This document shows, in pieces, positions 33,579 to 45,321 of a DNA stretch of 64,000 bases. Origin of the DNA: Mortierella alpina (taxonomy: Eukaryota; Mortierellomycota; Mortierellomycetes; Mortierellales; Mortierellaceae); NCBI GenBank assembly GCA_029449245.1, contig JANATF010000006.1, positions 2,294,001 through 2,358,000 on the forward strand. Reading direction: 5' to 3'. Positions within the stretch are counted from its first letter, which is position 1; the number at the start of each line of letters is the position of its first letter. The notes below the pieces were generated by a model, which saw only the letters and a program-made list of their open reading frames with translations, was not told the origin of the DNA and did no database searches. The translations under genes were made by a program, and so were the position numbers.

Positions 33579-36500
33579 CTATCGATACTCGAGCGCATGC
33601 TCATGGTCAAGATCCACACTCCCGATCCTTGGGTCCTGGTGCCGGCGTCCGTGGCGCTCCGGCAGCTCCATCGCCTCGTCTCCAGCATCCACACTGCCCC
33701 TTCTCTGGTACCTATCGCAGCCCCGCTCCCTGCCCTGCAGGGCATCCTCTAGTCGAGTCAGCTCGCTCAGGTCCACCATGCTCTGCTGGAATCTCAGCTC
33801 CTGCACGTACTCGGACGTACCTCGCACCCGTGTAGAGGTTGACTCGGCTGAGGGCTGCCTAGATCCTCTAGACCCAGACGCGCAGCTTATGCACTCCTCG
33901 ATGCTGTCGTACCCATGTCGGCATACGTTGCCCGCAAGGGCCAATGGCCGATCATGACCAGTGACGCTGCTGCCTGTATCACTGCCAGGACCCGCCGTGA
34001 GAGTCGCGCCAGAGCTTAAGTCTTGCTGGGTACGATATGCAAGCCTGTCGCTGTTGTGGTGACTATAAAAATGGTCGGGTACTTGATCATGAGGATGTGA
34101 TGAATAGCTGTAGCCGCCAACAGCTCTGCTCAGATCCCGATCCGAGACTTGATGCTGGTCTCTATTGGTTTCAATAACCCGATCGTGGGCGCTTTGATGC
34201 GTCGGAACAGTAGCAGAAAGCGGGCCCCCCATGAGGGACAGATTGGCTGTGGACAGATTCCCTAGAGGCATGATGCTTCCAAGGCCTAAAGTGCTCGCAT
34301 AGGCGTTATGGCTCCCTTGCTTGGCATTATCAAAGAGGCCATACCAGTACAACAGCCGCTCCTCATCACGGACTTGAAGCAAAAAGTCGTTGCGACCGCA
34401 TCCAAGGACGCGAAGGATGTATGCCCCGGGTTCACGCGAGTGGATAAACACTGTCACGTAGGTGAATGTCCTACCTGTCTCTGGTTTGCCCTGTTTTGAC
34501 GTGGGGTGATGACAAAAGCGATTAGTACTCTAGTCCTATGCCATTGTTCATCTTTCTCAATGCGCAATTCTCCACCATCGCCAGGGAGTAACAAGATGCG
34601 CAAGATCACTTACGACCTCAAAGCAGGTGAAGTATCGGCCAGCAGGGTAGAGGATCACACGTCGCATGCACCAGCTCGACAAGAACGAAAGGTACCGGCT
34701 TTGGAACTTGACCCCCATGTACCCCATATGAGTTTCCTTGGCCGTATCCCCCTTGGTGTCGTCCAACGTTCCAACACTACCCTTCCGTCCTGCGGGCAGA
34801 TGCTGGCTGCTGGCATTGATGGATGACGGGACACCACCTGCGGCAGGAACATCAGCATCCGCCCCACCTGGAAGATCTGCTCCTTGTCCCAGCAAGACCA
34901 GATTACCAGCACTGTTCATCCACGCAGGAGCACCGTGGTAGAAGCCATCGATGCTGTTTTGATCCGATCCGTCTGATGTCCCGCCGTTGCCGCTGTTGCT
35001 GCTCCTTTGCTGATGTGACTTTTCAATCTGAGTGAAGAGCTCCCAGAGCTTTGGCAAGAACAAGAACAGGAGCGAAAAGGTGGTGCCAAAGAGAATGACC
35101 ACGTTCGAGAGATAGAATTTGGTCAAGAACTGGTCCTGCGGCAAGAACACCGTCGGCATAGCCAAGCACGCAGAGAGCACAATGTTGCTGTCGAGAGACA
35201 AAGAGTATTCCAAAGTTTAAATTAGTCACCATTACAAACTACAGTCAGACGCAGATAGTTGCCTCAGCTGCTCTTGCAAGGTCCTTACTAAACGACAAAG
35301 GCGATCTGCCGACACTCGTTATAGTTTGCTGCAACGTTGCGGTTCTTGTATGCAAGGTAGGTTGCGATCAGTAGCAGCGATGCATTGTAGACGAAAAGAA
35401 CGGACAGCAGCGGTGTACTGCTCCCGCTGATGCTGTTGCACGTCCAATAGGCCGTAAAGTCGGGCATGGTGATCTGCTGAAGTGCTGGAGGGGCCTTGAC
35501 ATACCAGGCTGCCATGATGATCTGTGCAAGCCACGAAAAGTCAGATACATTACTTCTAAACCCTCGAAGTCAAAATGAAGCATTCGCTTCTCCTTCCCCT
35601 TACCAAACTGCCGACCATGATGGTCCCCACGATCTTGAGCAGATGTGCATCCCTGATAACTCGCTTGGTAACGTAGATGTTGTGGAAGATCCTATACACA
35701 CGAAAGTTCTTGGCCACAATGTTGCCGACCACCAGGACAAACCCGACATTGAGCGCCAAAGGTCGCGCCATGCAGATGAATCCCGTGGGGATGTCCAGGC
35801 CCATTATCGTAGAGATGTACAGCAGAATAAACCCGCACAGCTCCAGACAACAAAACATGGGGCTAGGTGGTTTGTTCACGGAAGTTACGGAGTGTCAGCG
35901 ACGGACATGGGACCACCCTGTAATTACAACTTGCTTACGGGAAGAGCGCCATTAGGACTAGCTTACCTGGAGGACTTTATGACTTGTGCATCTCGATACA
36001 CAATGACGACCAACATAGTCAGGAGGCAGAACAGGATACTCAAGCTTGCCACGGAAATGATCACCATCCCAATGGAGGACCCGAATTTGGGATTCAGGAC
36101 TTTGAGAGGCGCCGAGTCTAGGGGCGTGTTGTACGTCCCATCGAAATACATGGGCGGCGAAGAGATGTTGAACACTCCAGAGTAAGAGGTGCCTATCGGC
36201 ACTACCTCTCCATTCTGAAAGTTATACAGTATGAAGTTTCTAAGGAATGGATATCGTGAGGGCGTTAACCATTGATACATTCAACACCGGGGGTCGCAAA
36301 GCTATATCAGTCGCATACTCAGAATCAGGCGCCTACCCATAAAGGACATCTCCGTTCTCGTCAAACACCATAGGGCCACCAGGGCCAGTGTAGTTGGTGT
36401 TCATGCTAAGGGGCTTCAACTTGGATCCCAGCTTTCCAGCGGCCAACAGGTGCAGCGAGGTGATATTGCCTCTGACGGCGTTCGCGAATCCTCCAGCCAT

Positions 36501-38859
36501 GGCCATCATGCACGAGTATGCTTGACTATGCGACAAAAAAGGGCGTGCCAGGTCGGTTATGCTGGATCTCGAGAATGAGCAACGTCAAGTCTCATGGATA
36601 CAGAAAAGCAGTACTTACGCCTCATTGCTGGAAATGTCGCGCTGGCCAGCATATGGGAAACTATGGTGGAGACAACGTTAGTTCTCGATAGTGTGCAACT
36701 GAAGGCTCAAAAAAAGACGCGTTTCTCTAGACTTACTCTTTAGGATCTAAGGCTGACCATTTGTCGAGGAATTGCTCGTAAGGCGGGTAACCATGTAGCT
36801 TGAGAAGGTTGTCGAACATGAGAAGCCCATTGAGGTCCATAGGCTTCAACGACGAGTTTCCGTTCAGCAACGGCTCTGTCACTTGATTGATTGCCAACCA
36901 CACATAGTCTTTCGACACCAAGCCTCTCTTTCTAGATGTAAAAAAAAAAAAAAAAAAAAAAAAGGAGGCGTGAGACGGTTTGCTATAGGAAGATATCTTT
37001 TCCAAAGACCACCAAACAGACTTACACTGCCTCGATCATTAGTCGTATCTGTGGGAGGCCTACTGCCGCGACCACGACGATGCGTTGACCTGAATCCTCG
37101 AGTGCGTCCAAGGCAGGGCCCAAGTCCGAGGACGCGCCCTGTTCCCAGAACGACCTTCGGTATCCTATATCGATGTTCCTCTTGGCGGCTTGCACATTGA
37201 TTTGGTCCATCACTGCGAAAGAGACAACAGCATTCACAGCAAGGTATGCCATTGCGCGTGTTAGAATGGCACTTCGTTTCAGGATTTGGCATTGCGAGCA
37301 TGAATTTCGCAATGGAGCAGCAGACCATGCACTGTCACCCTACTTTGTGATCCGAGTGAGTCGCCTGTATAAAAGACTGCAACGGTTTTCCATGCGCGAC
37401 TGGCCACAAAGTCCAGCATCACCCCACCAAACATGAGCTCGGTAGGGATAGTCCTGAAAAAGGATCCATAGTCGTCCTTGTTGGAGAGTTGCGCTAAAGG
37501 GGCGAGAGCATCGGTGGAGGTTAAGATCGCACCTTGGTACCATAAATCAAGGGGGGAGGGAGTGCGGAGGAATATTGCTCATCAGGTAGAGACATGCATG
37601 AAAAAGAGAGGAGGGGGGGACAGAACGAGGCTCATAAAACCTCAAACATGGAACTGGCCGTCTGCTTCTTCTCCGCAGTCTAGAAAGGGGTGGTGGGACA
37701 ATAGAGATGGAGAGAGGTACGGAAGAAGCCCGCCCAGGGCGAGGGGTGGGGGGGTGGAGGGGTGGAGGAGGCGGAGGGTGAGAATGGCATTTTTTTGACG
37801 CCGGAATGGACGGGGGCTGCGCCTTTTGGTGGACAACTTACTTGAACCTGCAGAATACGAGCACTGTGGAATGGAGAGCCGGCTTGTGAGTAACGCAGAC
37901 TGGACAGTCAAAGCACTGCTCACATCGCCAATCACACCAGCGACCCCCCCGTTTGTCTGAAGCAGAGACACGGTTGAGAAGATGGCCTGTGCGGCACCTG
38001 AATTTTCAGGATCAAGGCCATTAAACGAGTCTTTCAGCACCAGGGTGAGGAAGGCCCCGGGGATCAGGTGGTTCTGGTTGATCTCGCTGACTGCTAACCG
38101 AATGGCCGACGTTCCGCTACAAGAAAAAAGGGTGTGTGTAAGGCCTTTGGTCTTGGCAGTCAGGCCAAGTGTGCTTACTCCTCTGGCTTACCTGAATGCC
38201 AGTTGTTGTGTCAAGTTGTTGGGCAGAGAGTAAGGGAGGAGCACGCCTACCCTTATTTCTACTAGGCCCTCTCTTGACGAGACGTTCGGTGTGAGCTCGA
38301 GGGAGTAGTTCGCACCTGTCATGGGCGTGAATGGGAAAGCGCGCGAAGTAACATTGGGCAGGCTCTGTGGCAGGATTAAAGCGATGGGCTGTTGTTGCTG
38401 AGGTTGGGGTGATCCTGCTGAAGGAGCAGGAGGTGAGGGTGGAGCTGAAGGTAAAGGTTCTGATTGAGCAGGAGCTGAGGAAGGGCGGCCTGCCGGCGAC
38501 GAAGACGACTGAAACGGGCCATCGGTCCCTGTGCTTTGTCGCTTTCTCTGTTGTTGGAAGGGTGGATGTGATCGCCTCTTTAGGACTGTAAGGCCGTGCA
38601 CTGACGCGAGTGCGAGTTGTTGTATATTAGGTGTCGTGCTAAGCAGGGGTTGTGGCCGTCCGCCCTGGCGCAATGGCTCCTCTTGCTGTCGGCGTTGAAC
38701 AGAGTAGGTGGACTTTAATGGCGGTGTAGTGTTACTGAATGAGGATGAGGATAAGGATGAGGATGCTGACGCGTTGATATGGTTGAAGCAAAAAGCAAGT
38801 AGCATGTAGGTAGCTAGGGCTAAGCCGGAGGACGTTGCATGTGTCCGTGAAAGCTTCAT
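33579..38859 (-). CDS. Class C G-protein-coupled receptor (GABA-B-like) with C-terminal PH-like domain
   Basis: Probable plasma-membrane receptor for a small ligand. Exons, as complement: 33579-34490, 34614-35187, 35289-35521, 35604-35862, 35967-36239, 36337-36525, 36619-36660, 36737-36931, 37026-37212, 37344-37493, 37842-38116, 38192-38859; 1318 aa. Residues 1-30 form a signal peptide and are followed by a Ser/Pro/Gln-rich segment. A periplasmic-binding-protein-like ligand domain spans about 200-610 (VEIRVGVLLPYSLPNN, KTVAVFYTGDSLGSQ). The 7TM domain (about 625-870) has class C hallmarks: NIVAKNFRVYRIFHN, LIATYLAYKNRNV, NECRQIAFVVYNIVLSACLA, LFLFLPKLWELF. After a linker, residues about 970-1070 look like a PH domain ending FLLQVRDEERLLYWYGLFDN. 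The last 230 residues are disordered. All twelve exons join in phase. Confidence 0.88.
36940..36963. repeat. A24 homopolymer in a GPCR intron
   Basis: 24 consecutive A on the + strand, i.e. an uninterrupted poly-T tract near the 3' splice site of the intron on the coding strand, where it can act as polypyrimidine tract. Confidence 0.85.
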
Positions 38860-41095
38860 ATTAGGGTGACAAGAAGCGTGGTAGTGCTGTTTAGGGTGCC
38901 GCTAGCTTTTATGGTGAGAAGGGGCGGGTATGGTGGCACATGCATAGGCTATTGAACAGTTGAAGTCATGAGGAAGAGACGGTCAGCTTGTGGTGAAGGT
39001 GAGGGCGAGAATGAAAATGGGTGTAAGGGTGCAGGTGAGCAAGAGGGGGAGGACTTTGCAGACAAAAGACAGAAGACAGAAGAGATTGCTTATGGCCTCT
39101 GGGCGTGGCTGACCGATCAACCACATATGATCCCATTTACATCTGGAAATTGTCAGAGCGAAAAAAGAACGAACAGAAGAAGCAAGACGGAAAAAAAGGG
39201 CTGCTGGGAAAGGGGAGGTGCGGACGGCTGTTTAAAAGCAACATGAGAACCTCATGTTAGAATAGGCAATGGGACGGAGGCATTCGCGCGCGCCCAACTA
39301 GGCCCCAGGAGTGTACGGAAAAGGGGGAAAGGATTGTGTCAGCGATAGATGCAGAAAAATAAGGACATGCTGATGACACAAAAAGACGAGGAGCAGTAAT
39401 ATGCACCCAAAGTGGGAGGGGTTCATGGGCGATCTAAAAGGACATAGAGAAAGGAGAGTAATTGCGCATACAAAAAGCATGCTTGCATGGCATACTATGC
39501 GCTTCTACAAAGCATGATGGGAGTGCCGGCTTCGGCCTCGCACGTTGGTACTGTGTGGTGCTGTAGCTTTGGGGCACAGCTAGAAAGATATGCACTGAAG
39601 AGCCGAGTTTCATGGACGCCCAGCTCGAATACCTCGAGTGCCCTGCACTCTCTGCGATGTTATAGAGCGCTACGCTTTGTTCCGCTGTTATTGAGTGATT
39701 TTTCACACCCTCCGGCCCTCAACACACAAGCTAACGAGCGCGCCTCCTGTACTAACTAGGAGACAACCCCCAGAGGAGAAAAGCTACAGCCCTATGAATC
39801 GTAGGTGAAAACGGCAACGTACATGATATACGAAAAAGTGGATGGGGTCTCGAGAAGCCGAGTGAAAAAAAGAGTTCACACATGTAGCAGTATGCTATTG
39901 CCGCACCATACGCCCAAGTAAGGTGGGCGCAAAGACTTGCGTGGTAAGTGGATAAGAAGTACAGCACCAAAAATGGGCGTACTCTCACGTTTTCTCACCT
40001 GGTGGAAATAATGGGAAGGCGGGTGTATGCGAAAGCTTGTGAGGTTGAAGATTAGGCCATGTATTTTTCGCATTGGGACAGGGCATCTACTCATCCTCTT
40101 ATATGCCTTTCCTTTTTCAAAAGGAGATGGTGTGCGGCAGAGGAGATGGGAGGACCACGGGCTTATGACGGGCGATTCGCCTCACTTATGTGATTCAGAA
40201 GGGCAGGGGCAGCCTCCCCCTTCTTTTCCTTTTTCATTCATGCTGCTGGTCGATGGCCGCTCGACAATGTTTGCTCTGTGCCCAACGACTGCGAACGACA
40301 GGCACAATGAGGATCGGAACATAGGATGCAATCTGCAAGTGCTTGACCTCTTATTAAATTGTACCCTCTCTCCTGAGCACTCTCTTACGCTCTTGTTCCT
40401 CTGCAACTCCTTCTCCCTATTTTGCTTGCATGCCCCTCCCCTGAACGCTCGTTTGCTGCTGCTCACCATGCTACTCACACTCATGCTGCATAAGGCCAAA
40501 AACTTCATCGGGCGCAAGAAGTGGGAAGCACAGCTATCTTCTGATGAATGAGCCAGTCGTTGTGGACGTGCGCGTGGTCATTCTATTTGTGCAACGAGGC
40601 ACCGTGTCTCTCACAACCGATGTCACCCCGGGCGCAAGTTTCATATAGGAGTCGGCAATGCTTCAAAGGTCTCTCAAGCGCGCCGTCGGCACTCTTGGCC
40701 CTGCGGGACTGCTTTCACTGGTGAAAGGATGGTCGACATGCACTCCTTTGGATGGATTAGACACGGGCATCGGAGAACATTCTCCTGAAGTGACGAATGT
40801 TGTCCGAGAATCCGTGCATCTGGAGTTCACTTCGATTTTTGCATGAGCATATGGTGATGTGAGGGCTCAACGGCAACGAAAGGTCTTGCATTTTTTTTTC
40901 ACGCCTCGCAGAGCGCAGACTGCCGCAACCTGATATTTTTATAATTAGCAGATCAATGATGCTGCTACATCTACAGTGGTCGCAGTGGTCGCAGTGGTCA
41001 TGTTCATACCAGTTTCTACTATGATGAGCGAGGTCCTTGATATTTTTGGGCCCGACGTGTTTTTGAGCACCAGGCACGCGTGCCTTTGGACGCAT
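38860..41095. other. Gene-poor stretch upstream of the GPCR, including the first unit of a tandem duplication
   Basis: No intact gene is recognised. From about 40270 the sequence resembles 41770-42060 in patches. One example is the shared block around GACGTGCGCGTGG at 40563 and 42002. The right part is therefore an old copy of the promoter region of the secreted-protein gene further right. Confidence 0.5.
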
Positions 41096-41734
41096 TGCTC
41101 GCCTATCCAGACGCTTCTCATCTCCGGGGTTCTCGCTGCGTTCATGGCTGTTGTTTTGGCTCAAGACCCCGCCTCAAACTGGCAGTTCTATCACTGATGC
41201 TGCCACTGTCTCTGTTGGTACTTTGGACGACCATCCAGTGCATTCTTTTTCCTTTGGACGACGACGACGACAATGATGACGCCGATGGCGCTGCTAATGT
41301 TGATGCCGGTGCCACCGATGGTGGCGAGCAGCAGGCTTCCTCCTTGGTGAAGAGACGCCGCCATCTTAAGCACCAAAAAGACCAGTGGCCGCCGTGGCCG
41401 CACCGGCAAGGCCGTCATCCTTAAGAACCAACAGTGGCCATGAGCTCGAAAGATTAGGCTAGTAAAAACGGTGAGATGCACGTCTAGGGAGTATTGAGAA
41501 AGAAACATTGTCTCTGTGTTTCTCTGCATGGGTTGACATTTGTCCTTCGTCTTTTTAATATCAGATAGAGGAGACCAACATGGGAAGCGTATGCGTTAGT
41601 TCCATCCACTTTTTCAATTGGGCGAGTCCAACAACGAGCGTTATTGCATCCGTTGTGGCATGCGCAAAGAGGACTGTCGTACCAACATTAGAAGATGTGA
41701 GGACCAGGGATTTATGACAAGTTGCTCGTCGTAA
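41096..41734 (+). pseudogene. Decayed tandem copy of the acidic secreted protein gene
   Basis: Compared with the intact gene at 42425, the start codon is lost and small indels break the frame. The signal-peptide core is still readable (LLISGVLAAFMAVVLAQD), then a stop follows. In another frame an acidic stretch DDDDDNDDADGAANVDAG leads to GEQQASSLVKRRR, matching GEQEASSLMKR of the intact copy. The second exon is largely preserved (about 41603-41734): FQLGESNNERYCIRCGMRKE, including the CxRC(x) cysteine pattern and its own stop. The middle third of the protein is missing. Whether the exon-2 part is transcribed is unknown. Confidence 0.75.
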
Positions 41735-42424
41735 TATATTATCAGAAGGAACAGAGGCAGCGCCCCTCGACGACACGACCACTCACAACAGGCACAAGAC
41801 ACGAGAACAGTACTCTCTGATTATGTTTCTCGCCGCTAAGACTATTGTTCCTCTGATCCTCTGTCGCTCCTGAATTGCATCTTGATACTTTGGTTGCACG
41901 TCCCTTCCCATGGGCGCTTGTGGGCTACTGCATTGTGCACGGACAGGAAAGCTCAGCTTAGTACTGACGAATGCCTCGCGACCCGAAATGCCAGTCGTAG
42001 TTGACGTGCGCGTGGACCCTAGGAAATTTCAGGGGTGCTAGCATGAGCGTTCTATTTATGACACGGCGAGATATTTACCCAATTCGACCTGAAATGCCCA
42101 ATAAGGCACAAACAGCCCCAGTGCCAGCTGTTGGGCGCTGTCCGCCATCGCCGTGCAATGAAGTTGTCTTTGTTAGACGGCTTCAGATGCTCCAGATATA
42201 GTACAATTTCCCGACGCCATAGTCAGACTTGTTTCGGCTTGACAGAAATAATCACCCTAGGTCGCAGTCAGAGCGATAATGTCACACCTGTCAGGCAGGT
42301 ATTTTGGGCGCGTCTTGAACGTTTCTTTGGGCTATAAAAGACACCGCGTATTTTCATATTTGACGTCCAACATCCTCATCTTCTCTTCATTCTCTCAACA
42401 GCCTTACTAAAAAACACACTAGCC
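41735..42424. other. Upstream region of the secreted protein gene
   Basis: Contains patches duplicated from about 40270-40640. No separate gene is seen. Confidence 0.55.
42333..42338 (+). promoter_or_regulatory. TATA box of the secreted protein gene
   Basis: TATAAA within GGGCTATAAAAGACACC, 87 nt before the start codon. This is a good match in motif and spacing. Confidence 0.65.
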
Positions 42425-43343
42425 ATGCGCCTTTCCAAGACTCTTCTCATCTCGGCCGCTCTTGCTGCCTTCATGGCTGTTGCTGTGGCCCAAGACGTCG
42501 CCCCAACAGACGAGTCCAGCGATGATGCTCCCGCCGTCCTTACCGGCTCCTCGGACGATTCGTCTGCCCCTATCTTTTTCTCGGACGACCAAGACGATGG
42601 TGAAGATGCCGATGGTACCGGTGATGCCGGCGATGATGCCGGCGATGATGCCGGTGCTGCTGGCGATGATGCTGGCGATGATGCCGGTGATGCTGGCGAT
42701 GCCGGTGATGATGCTAATGCTGACGATGGCGAGCAGGAAGCTTCCTCCTTGATGAAGAGGGCGAGCCGTCGGGCTGTCTCAGGCAAGACCATTGCCATCG
42801 ACAGCAAGGACGCTTTCTGCCTGTTCCTTCCCCCTAAGGAGGGAGGAGATATTGCTAAGAACGAGTACACTGCTATCGCCTTCTGCACCAACCCCCACGG
42901 CGGCGAGACTCCTGGTGCTCGTCCATTCCCCAAGGGTTTCATCAAGTCCCATACCCTACAGCTCCAGCGCGGTGTCAACGCCTACGTCCAGATCACTGGT
43001 CGTATTGATCGCAAGAAGTACAGGTTGCACAAGAAGGACCAGGGCGGTCAGTATGGTAAGATCCTTGACACATGGCGGACTTGACTTGTAAGGAAAACGC
43101 TATTGTAGATCCTGTGCACAGGGGCAAAAAACTAAAAACTCGTCCTTCATGTTCCCCAAAACTACAATAGATATCAATGCTACTAAGGATAGCAGATGCG
43201 CTGGTTACAACCACTTTGTGCAGTTGATCGAGCCCAACGAAAACATCTACTGCCTCCGTTGCTGCATGCAGAAGAAAGACTGCCCCACCTGGGAGTCGAC
43301 GAAGGGATGCAGAGATATCATGAAGAACGGCAACTACAACTAA
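42425..43343 (+). CDS. Secreted acidic pro-protein with conserved cysteine domain (uncharacterised fungal family)
   Basis: Exons: 42425-43055, 43171-43343; 267 aa. The signal peptide is MRLSKTLLISAALAAFMAVAVAQ. An acidic Asp/Gly/Ala repeat region follows (about 55-105, units of GDAGDDAGDDAG), ending in a Lys-Arg pair (SSLMKR) that looks like a Kex2 site. The mature part would be about 150 aa: FCLFLPPKEGG, AFCTNPHGG, FPKGFIKSHTLQ, YVQITGRIDRKKY. After the intron come CAGYNHFVQLIEPNENIYCL and CLRCCMQKKDC with several more cysteines. I recall similar FCLFLPP...RFCIRCC proteins in basidiomycetes, without a known function. The intron joins G|AT, giving Asp. A broken copy lies 1.3 kb upstream. Confidence 0.8.
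42590..42730 (+). repeat. In-frame Asp/Gly/Ala-coding minisatellite
   Basis: Imperfect 9- and 12-nt units related to GATGATGCCGGC, all in frame in the secreted protein gene. Repeat number is expected to vary between strains. Confidence 0.8.
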
Positions 43344-44064
43344 GAGAGGCATCTTTCCCAATAGCCGTCTCGACATCCCAGCTTGACCAAATTCGAAGAT
43401 CTCTTGAACCGTTCAATAAAGACAGTGGATGGTGATACCACCCTTTCGCCATAAACCACACTTGAAGACGAGCTACGGGTCTTTGTTCTTGGTGCCATTG
43501 CTCTTGAAGGGGATGTACGGCGAAGAGACGTGTACCAAAGTAGGGTGGATCTTGCGGCATCCAACAGCTACTGCTTGAAGCTGCTTCACAGCACAAGATA
43601 AGCTAAGGAATGAGCTGGGTCTGGTACAAGAATGGGCGGTACATACTCTGCAAATTCGAGATCTCGCACGCGCCCAAGGCGCGTCGTGTGTCTCCTCAGC
43701 CAAGCCACGACGTTCAAGGTCAGTGCGAGTGCGATGCACCTCTGATGCAACATCCATTCTTCTGCCACGACTCGCAAGCACATTGAGTCATCCTTCGCTT
43801 GCAGAGTCGAATCCTTTGATTGCATTCACGCGTAGACGCCCATGCGTGTGCTCTCGTAAACTTAAAAAGTCTCATCGTTCCACACAACCACCAAGGGGAA
43901 AAAGACGGCGCCGTATTTTTCTGCTCACCTCAGTACAAAACACTCATATTTCTTTTTTTCCCTTCACTCCTCTCTTTCTTCTCATCTCTCTTCTTCCCGC
44001 TTAAACTCCCAACACGCCCCAGAATTGCGTCAGGACTTTCTCAGGAAGAAGCCAGAAGGAAATC
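43344..44064. other. Intergenic with a short unexplained frame
   Basis: Contains an open frame at 43461-43601 (+) reading LEDELRVFVLGAIALEGDVR and on to a stop at 43601. It has coding-like composition but no start codon or family I recognise, so a gene relic is possible. From 43900 the sequence becomes the pyrimidine-rich leader of the next gene. Confidence 0.4.
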
Positions 44065-45321
44065 ATGACGTGCCTCATTTCGATAGCCAGCGCCAGCAGG
44101 TTCGCCCGCTCGACAATGACTCCAACAGTCTTGACACGCCTCCCTGGAACAGTTGTGTGCACTGCAAGGGTCCAGAACCCTCCGGCGAGCATCGGTTCCC
44201 TTAGCAGAACCTTCTCTCATCTTCGGCAACAACAACAACAACAACAGTGGAAATTCCTGCCAACTCCCTTTCAAAGTACCCTCAAGAACGCCGCCAGCGC
44301 CTTCAGAGGCCAGTCTAGCCGAGGAATCGTCACCAAAGGCACCTCACACCCCTCCCTGATGCCTCTCCGCACGCGCATGACCGCGCGTTCAGCGATCCAG
44401 CAGCAATTGAGAACGTATGCCAGCCACCAAACCGGTCTCAAACAACGACGCCCTTTCCGGTTTTTGTTCAAGGTCATGGCCGTCTCGGCCGCTCTGGTTG
44501 CCGCTCCCGCAATTTTGATTTTTGGAGCACCTGTTGCCAGTCTCATTTTCGTTCCGATTGCCGTGGGTGGGCTCGTAGGAGGTATCTTTCTGCTCACAGG
44601 AGGACTGCTCGTCCTGGTTTTGCCAATTGTCACGATCGGAGGCGCCATCACCTTGAGTGCAATCTTCATGCCTGCCATGAGCGTCGTCGGAGACCTGAGC
44701 AAGATCATGAAGCGTGCCAGCAGCCAAAACACTGACGGACACATGAGAGCATTGGCTGCCTTAGGCCCTGAATGGGAGATCCAGCCAGCAAAGGCCGGCG
44801 AGGAGTGGTTCCGATGGACGTTCCCAGCACATAAGCTGGCGCTGGACAAGGTCAGTGTGCGCATGGCAGTGTTTGACCCACAGGACATGAGCGAGCGTAA
44901 GCAGAATGCGTTCCGGTTCTTGGATAGGGTCTCGGAAGGTGATCCAGACGAAGACGGCGAAAACACAGGCGTTGTGATCAAAAAGTCGGGTCGTTTTGAA
45001 GTGCGCAATAACTCAAATGGGTTCTCGGTCCAGAACATGTCGGTGAGGCGGGAGAAGGATCACTTCTTGATCGAGATGGAGGATGATGGCGCCAAGCTGT
45101 TGGACCAGAAGTGGGGAAGGCGTTATCTTGAGTTGGCTCAGATCGTGGATAGAGCTGCGTCCGAGTTGGAGGCGGAACAACTCGGCCTGCAGTTGGGCGA
45201 TCAAGTCGTACTGGTCAAGAAGGACCGCAATTCGTTCTGGAGCAAGTTTTCGCCCTATGGTAATCTGCACGTCCGTGTTCCGTTTAGTCGCACTTGGGTC
45301 CATGATGTTGTTGACGAGTAA
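44065..45321 (+). CDS. Uncharacterised membrane protein, probably mitochondrial
   Basis: Single exon, 418 aa, not assigned to a family. The N-terminal 110 residues are rich in Arg, Ser, Thr and Gln with few acids (IGSLSRTFSHLR, LRTRMTARSAIQQQLRTYAS), like a long mitochondrial presequence. A compact hydrophobic block at about 137-215 (VMAVSAALVAAPAILIF, VASLIFVPIAVGGLVGGIF, LVLVLPIVTIGGAITLSAIF) can form three to four TM helices. The C-terminal 170 residues are soluble and well mixed (EWEIQPAKAGEEWFRWTFP, YLELAQIVDRAASELEAEQL), with a possible jelly-roll or cytochrome-assembly-like fold that I cannot name. Start: the first ATG of the frame is used; the internal ATG at residue 18 is an alternative. 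Confidence 0.75.
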   Translation: MTCLISIASASRFARSTMTPTVLTRLPGTVVCTARVQNPPASIGSLSRTFSHLRQQQQQQQWKFLPTPFQSTLKNAASAFRGQSSRGIVTKGTSHPSLMPLRTRMTARSAIQQQLRTYASHQTGLKQRRPFRFLFKVMAVSAALVAAPAILIFGAPVASLIFVPIAVGGLVGGIFLLTGGLLVLVLPIVTIGGAITLSAIFMPAMSVVGDLSKIMKRASSQNTDGHMRALAALGPEWEIQPAKAGEEWFRWTFPAHKLALDKVSVRMAVFDPQDMSERKQNAFRFLDRVSEGDPDEDGENTGVVIKKSGRFEVRNNSNGFSVQNMSVRREKDHFLIEMEDDGAKLLDQKWGRRYLELAQIVDRAASELEAEQLGLQLGDQVVLVKKDRNSFWSKFSPYGNLHVRVPFSRTWVHDVVDE

